This document shows positions 60,645 to 64,000 of a stretch of 64,000 nt of DNA, piece after piece. Position 1 is the first letter of the stretch. Each line of letters begins with the position of its first letter. Source of the stretch: Acidipila sp. EB88. GTDB lineage: Bacteria; Acidobacteriota; Terriglobia; Terriglobales; Acidobacteriaceae. Made by a program: the position numbers and the translations under genes. The DNA lies in contig NZ_QWEV01000005.1 of assembly GCF_003858395.1 (NCBI RefSeq), positions 4,030,001 to 4,094,000 on the forward strand. Reading direction: 5' to 3'. Below the pieces are notes generated by a model. That model had not been told where the DNA came from. It did not search any database and saw only the letters and a list, made by a program, of their open reading frames with translations.

Positions 60645-61286
60645 ATGAAAGTCAACAAGGCAATCGTCGCAGGTGCGGGACTGGAACTGCTCAACGAGGT
60701 GGGACTGGAGCAGCTTACGCTTCGGCGCCTGGCTACAAAGCTCAACGTGCAGGCGGCTGCTATCTATTGGCACTTCAAGGACAAGCAGGAGCTTCTCGAC
60801 GAGATGGCGACCACTGTGCTGGTGGAGGGTGCGTCCGGCCTGGTCCCGCGGCGCCCATCTGCGGACTGGCAGGTCTGGGCCTCCACGTACGGGCACGGCC
60901 TGCGCAAAACGTTGCTGGCGTACCGTGACGGGGCTCGCATGGTCAGCGGAACCAGGCTAACCAGCACGGAGCCTCTAAAGGCTGGTGAAGCCTTCGGCGC
61001 AAGGATGATTGGTTCTCACTTCGCGCTTCGCGAAGCGGTTGTGCTCCTGAGCACCATCTACAACTACACCCTCAGCTTCGTCATGGAGGAACAGGCCGTC
61101 TTTCCGACTCCAGGCATGCGCTCTCCCCTGTATGCACTGGAAGCGCGCCGCGCGCGGCTAGATCCGGCGCTGTTTCCTCATCACCGGCAGGCCAACACCA
61201 TTCTCTTCGATGGGTATAACCGCCGCTACAAGGAGGGACTGGCACTCATCATTGCGGGAGCAGAAGCATTGAAACAATCAGACTAA
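60645..61286 (+). CDS. TetR-family regulator (TetR_C type)
   Basis: 213 residues. The N-terminal HTH (LEQLTLRRLATKLNVQAAAIYWHFKDKQELLDEM) is close to the classical TetR proteins, and the C-terminal ligand-binding domain resembles TetR_C (HFALREAVVLLSTIYNYTLSF). It probably represses the divergent oxidoreductase and itself, releasing on ligand binding. The ligand is unknown. Its stop overlaps the stop of the convergent glycosyltransferase. Confidence 0.92.
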   Translation: MKVNKAIVAGAGLELLNEVGLEQLTLRRLATKLNVQAAAIYWHFKDKQELLDEMATTVLVEGASGLVPRRPSADWQVWASTYGHGLRKTLLAYRDGARMVSGTRLTSTEPLKAGEAFGARMIGSHFALREAVVLLSTIYNYTLSFVMEEQAVFPTPGMRSPLYALEARRARLDPALFPHHRQANTILFDGYNRRYKEGLALIIAGAEALKQSD

Positions 61287-61975
61287 GTCAAGACCCTGCC
61301 TGCAGGTCCACTGAGCAGTTCTTCATAAAAGTGCAGCATGCTGACAGCGCGGCGCTCGGCCGTTTGTTCCGACGCAAACTGCAGTGCCGCCTCGGACATG
61401 CTGCGCAGCCGTTGCGGGTCTGCTGCCAGACAATCACATGCATCGGCAAACCCTCGTACCATTTGCGGGAGGCTGCCGGGCTCCACTTTGACGGAAGCGG
61501 CATCGGGCACAAACGCTCGTAGGCCCTGATGATTCAAGCCGATCACCGGCAGGCCGCGCCCCGCAGCCTCCAGGATCACGGTGCCAAAAGCTTCACGGAG
61601 GCTCGTGAAGATCAAAGCGTCACAGCGATCGAACAGAGCCGCCATTGCCTCGGGGGAAACGCGGCCAAGAAAGGTCACCCGGTCTTCGAGTCCCAGCGAG
61701 CGAGCCAGACCCTTCATCGCGTCCTCTGTCTCGCCCGTGCCTGCTACGACCATGCGCACCTCCTTCTTGCTGCACGCAGCAACTGCACGCAGCGCGATCG
61801 GGAGACCCTTCTGCGTCACGATGCGTCCGGCCCAGAGGAGTGTTAGGCCATCACCCTTGGTCTTGGGCGCTATCTGTCCATCCTTCGGGGTAAACGCCCC
61901 ATCGAGAAACAGCTCCACGCGTTCAGCCCCTGCGCGGAGCAGGAGAGACCGCGTCTCATGGTTGGTTGCGAACAC
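61283..61975 (-). pseudogene. glycosyltransferase C-terminal half (5' truncated)
   Basis: The preserved part is a GT-B glycosyltransferase C-terminal domain (family 4-like): LTLLWAGRIVTQKGLPIALRAV, the nucleotide-sugar helix SLREAFGTVILEAAGRGLPVIGLNHQG and the tail. The N-terminal acceptor-binding domain is missing. In the same frame only ~16 more family-like residues (REALLASANLVF) can be read before a TAG stop at about 62025, so the rest has been lost or replaced. The GTG used as start is therefore artificial. Confidence 0.75.
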
Positions 61976-61981
61976 GAGGTT

Positions 61982-62176
61982 GGCGGACGCGAGGAGAGCC
62001 TCGCGCGCACTGTTCGCTCCTTGCTAGATACCCCTGTCTTCGCGGCTCGCATGCGTCGATCCGCACGAGAAGAGTTTGAGAGCAAGTACACGGCGCAACG
62101 CAATTACGCCGCTTTTCGCTTTATCTACCAGCAGGCGGCGCGGCACGCCGCAGCCGCAGCTTGCGTGCCATCTTGA
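61982..62176 (+). pseudogene. orphan C-terminal glycosyltransferase tail on the plus strand
   Basis: In one plus-strand frame, EESLARTVRSLLDTPVFAAR, then RRSAREEFESKYTAQRNYAA and FRFIYQQAARHAA, match the very C-terminal helices of a GT-B glycosyltransferase. No upstream part exists in this orientation; the sequence to the left belongs to the minus-strand glycosyltransferase. It is a remnant brought next to it by rearrangement. Confidence 0.6.
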
Positions 62177-62411
62177 ACACCTCACCCTCCCCCGCTTGTA
62201 AAGCTTGCAGTTCGGCATCCGCGTGCTTCCTGCATCGGCATCTGCGTATTACCACCCGGCAGATCCACAACTTCTCTTCTCGATCCCCACTACTTTCCCG
62301 TACCGTTTCTGACTTGCCGTTGGCGCTCTGACCGAAGCAATGGTCAGCGCCTACCTTTAATCTGCCGCGTGTATCGGCGTAGCTCTTTCCTCGCCAGGGG
62401 GAACGGAACGC

Positions 62412-62816
62412 ATGGAACAGCAGAGACTCAACGGGTGGAAAGAAATCAGCGCCTACCTTCAGCGAGGCACGCGCACCGTGCAGCGCTGGGAACTTCACTT
62501 TGGCCTGCCTGTACACAGACCTGCAAACCGTCCGCGCACAGCTGTGATGGCCTTCGCGGAGGAGCTGGAGGTATGGCTTCGGGGTAGCTCACGCGCTACA
62601 GACAAAGGCGAATCCCTCACCGCCGCGGCAAGTTCGTCAGAGCTCATTCTGGAGGTTGACCGACTGGCAAGTAAATCCAAGGAGATTACAGTGGAACTAT
62701 CTCATCTTCGCCAACAACTAGGCACGAGGCCGGACGCACTCATACGTTCAACGCTTCCTGCCAGTTCCCCCCGGTCGGCGAAGCGTGCAACCAGGTCGAA
62801 GACTATGGCTCGATGA
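62412..62816 (+). CDS. acidobacterial-type HTH protein
   Basis: 134 residues. The HTH at ~8-40 (LNGWKEISAYLQRGTRTVQR, WELHFGLPVHR) is a type abundant in acidobacteria, often fused to other domains. A coiled-coil-like segment (SELILEVDRLASKSKEI, VELSHLRQQL) and a basic Ser/Arg-rich tail follow. AGGGGG precedes the ATG. Target unknown. Confidence 0.85.
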   Translation: MEQQRLNGWKEISAYLQRGTRTVQRWELHFGLPVHRPANRPRTAVMAFAEELEVWLRGSSRATDKGESLTAAASSSELILEVDRLASKSKEITVELSHLRQQLGTRPDALIRSTLPASSPRSAKRATRSKTMAR

Positions 62817-62966
62817 GGTATAGCTCCACGTCGCAGGACCGCGTTGTGCAGTACCATGCGCGCTCAGTCCATCTGCGGCAGGTTGTGATGCAATCTCAGC
62901 CGCGGCGGAGATCGCGCGACTAGGATGCACGTCCGCCGGCAGCACCGGCTGCTCAGGAGAAAGCGG

Positions 62967-64000
62967 CTAGACCACTTCGACCTTTGTTCGAGCGAGCACA
63001 ACCTCTTCTCTCACTGGCTGGCCTAACAGGCGACTCTTCAAATTCAAGAAAGGCTGCTCGAAGAACCTGCGGGATAGATACGCTACCAGGACCGAAACAC
63101 TCGCGCAGACAAGAAAGGCTCCACTCTGCAGTGTCAGGTTCGATAAGCCAAGGTGATGGAGCAGTTCATTCACCAACCGCCAAAGCTTTTCGCTCACGAA
63201 CAATTGGAACAGGTACAGGCCGTAGCTTATATACGCAAGGAAGCCGAGGAAGCCCGGGGTTCTTTCTGTTGCGCCTACCCGTCCAGTTCTTGCAGCGTCA
63301 CGGTAGAGCCCGAAGAGGAGCATGCCGGCGCACAGCCACATCCACGGCAAGGCTCGAAGCGCCACCAGACTATTGCTGTTGTGAAAGGCTGCAAGGTACA
63401 ACGTCAACAGCACCAGTGGCGCGCTCATCGCGAGGAGACTGACTGCCACCCGGCGAATATTTGCCTGGTGAATCCTGCCGCGATGGAGCAGAGTCGCCAG
63501 CAGGGCTCCGTAGGCTATGTAGTCGAGCAGGAAGGGTGTCTTGAATCGAATGTCAATGTGTGCATTGTGGCGAATCGCCAAGACACGCAGCACCGGTTCA
63601 AGCACGATAACACTAGCCAGCAGTGGCAGCAGCTTTACCTCTTTCAGGTGTCGCACACAACTGGGCCATAGAAGATAGAAGTGCTCTTCTACGCAGAGCG
63701 ACCAGAGCGGACCGTACTCTCCTGAGGGGGCACCAAAGAGAGGCGCGAAGTTGGACAGGAAAAGGCAGCTGGCGAAGAAGAATCGCCAACTGATCGGCAG
63801 GAAGATCTTGAGCGTGATCAGCACCACCACGAATACTGGCAGGATCCGCAGAGCGCGCTTTATGTAGAACTCGCGGTAGTAGCTCGGTTTGCTCCGGCCC
63901 CGCAGGAGAATAGTGGTGATCAGGAAGCCGGAAAGCAGAAAGAACAAATGAACGCCGTAGTTGCATTCCCCGACCAGCGCATCGAGCAGAGATCCGGGCA
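62967..64000 (-). CDS. acyltransferase 3 family membrane protein (partial)
   Basis: The N-terminus lies outside the window. The frame is open to the edge, with GVHLFFLLSGFLITTILLRG, then FYIKRALRILPVFVVVL and at least seven further membrane helices typical of OafA/YrhL acyltransferases. It moves acyl groups onto surface polysaccharide, lipid or exopolysaccharide. Neighbouring glycosyltransferase remnants fit a polysaccharide locus continuing to the right. Confidence 0.9.
   Translation of the reverse strand, partial: PGSLLDALVGECNYGVHLFFLLSGFLITTILLRGRSKPSYYREFYIKRALRILPVFVVVLITLKIFLPISWRFFFASCLFLSNFAPLFGAPSGEYGPLWSLCVEEHFYLLWPSCVRHLKEVKLLPLLASVIVLEPVLRVLAIRHNAHIDIRFKTPFLLDYIAYGALLATLLHRGRIHQANIRRVAVSLLAMSAPLVLLTLYLAAFHNSNSLVALRALPWMWLCAGMLLFGLYRDAARTGRVGATERTPGFLGFLAYISYGLYLFQLFVSEKLWRLVNELLHHLGLSNLTLQSGAFLVCASVSVLVAYLSRRFFEQPFLNLKSRLLGQPVREEVVLARTKVEVV

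Noticed and set aside
1-64000. tRNA, rRNA, transposase or phage genes
   Set aside because: Looked for throughout; nothing with the right structure or motif was seen.

Overview
This 64 kb window is GC-rich, densely packed chromosomal DNA. It most likely comes from an acidobacterium of the Terriglobia/Acidobacteriaceae type. That inference rests on a very large TonB-dependent receptor with an N-terminal carboxypeptidase-regulatory-like domain (Oar type), a small HTH protein of the W-K-E-I...R-T-V-Q-R-W-E kind, a DUF3300 protein, and the overall gene style. No rRNA, tRNA, CRISPR array, transposase or prophage was found. Most of the window is housekeeping; accessory character increases after about 43 kb and is strongest after 50 kb.

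Layout. 1-4.9 kb (minus): a regulatory block with a partial GspE-N/MshEN-like protein, a FliA/WhiG-type sigma factor, a sigma-54 activator without a DNA-binding domain, and an OmpR-type response regulator translationally coupled to that activator. 5.2-9.2 kb: lexA, then thioredoxin, homoserine kinase and threonine synthase on the minus strand. 9.5-12.2 kb: a molybdate operon whose first gene fuses an HTH to a Mop domain, followed by modABC. 12.3-22.1 kb: murB, a bacilliredoxin, two APC amino acid permeases behind thiE, a membrane protein, accB/accC and an M24 aminopeptidase. 22.3-31.0 kb: a DUF3300 protein, a small HTH protein, an acyl-CoA synthetase and glutamate synthase large subunit. 31.3-39.4 kb: a near-complete arginine operon, argR-argC-argB-argD-argF-argG-argH plus a GNAT protein that is probably the N-acetylglutamate synthase, preceded by two ARG-box-like sites exactly two helical turns apart. 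39.5-50.3 kb: lepB, two paralogous glycine-zipper secreted proteins, cell-wall recycling genes (serine hydrolase and murQ), murA, small hypotheticals and a frameshifted carboxylesterase. 50.4-64 kb: MFS exporter, carbohydrate porin, Tat carboxylesterase, TonB receptor, an oxidoreductase/TetR divergent pair sharing a palindrome, a rearranged glycosyltransferase locus, an HTH protein and a partial acyltransferase.

The main cross-window signal is leaderless gene starts. At least nine genes that lack a Shine-Dalgarno sequence carry a -10-like hexamer (TAnnnT or CATAGT) ending 5-8 bases before the start codon. These are the sigma factor, lexA, the Mop regulator, thiE, the acyl-CoA synthetase, gltB, a hypothetical at 48.0 kb, a DMT transporter at 49.0 kb and tetR; the porin at 52.2 kb is a possible tenth. 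Other genes in the window have clear GGAG-type ribosome sites, so two initiation modes seem to coexist.
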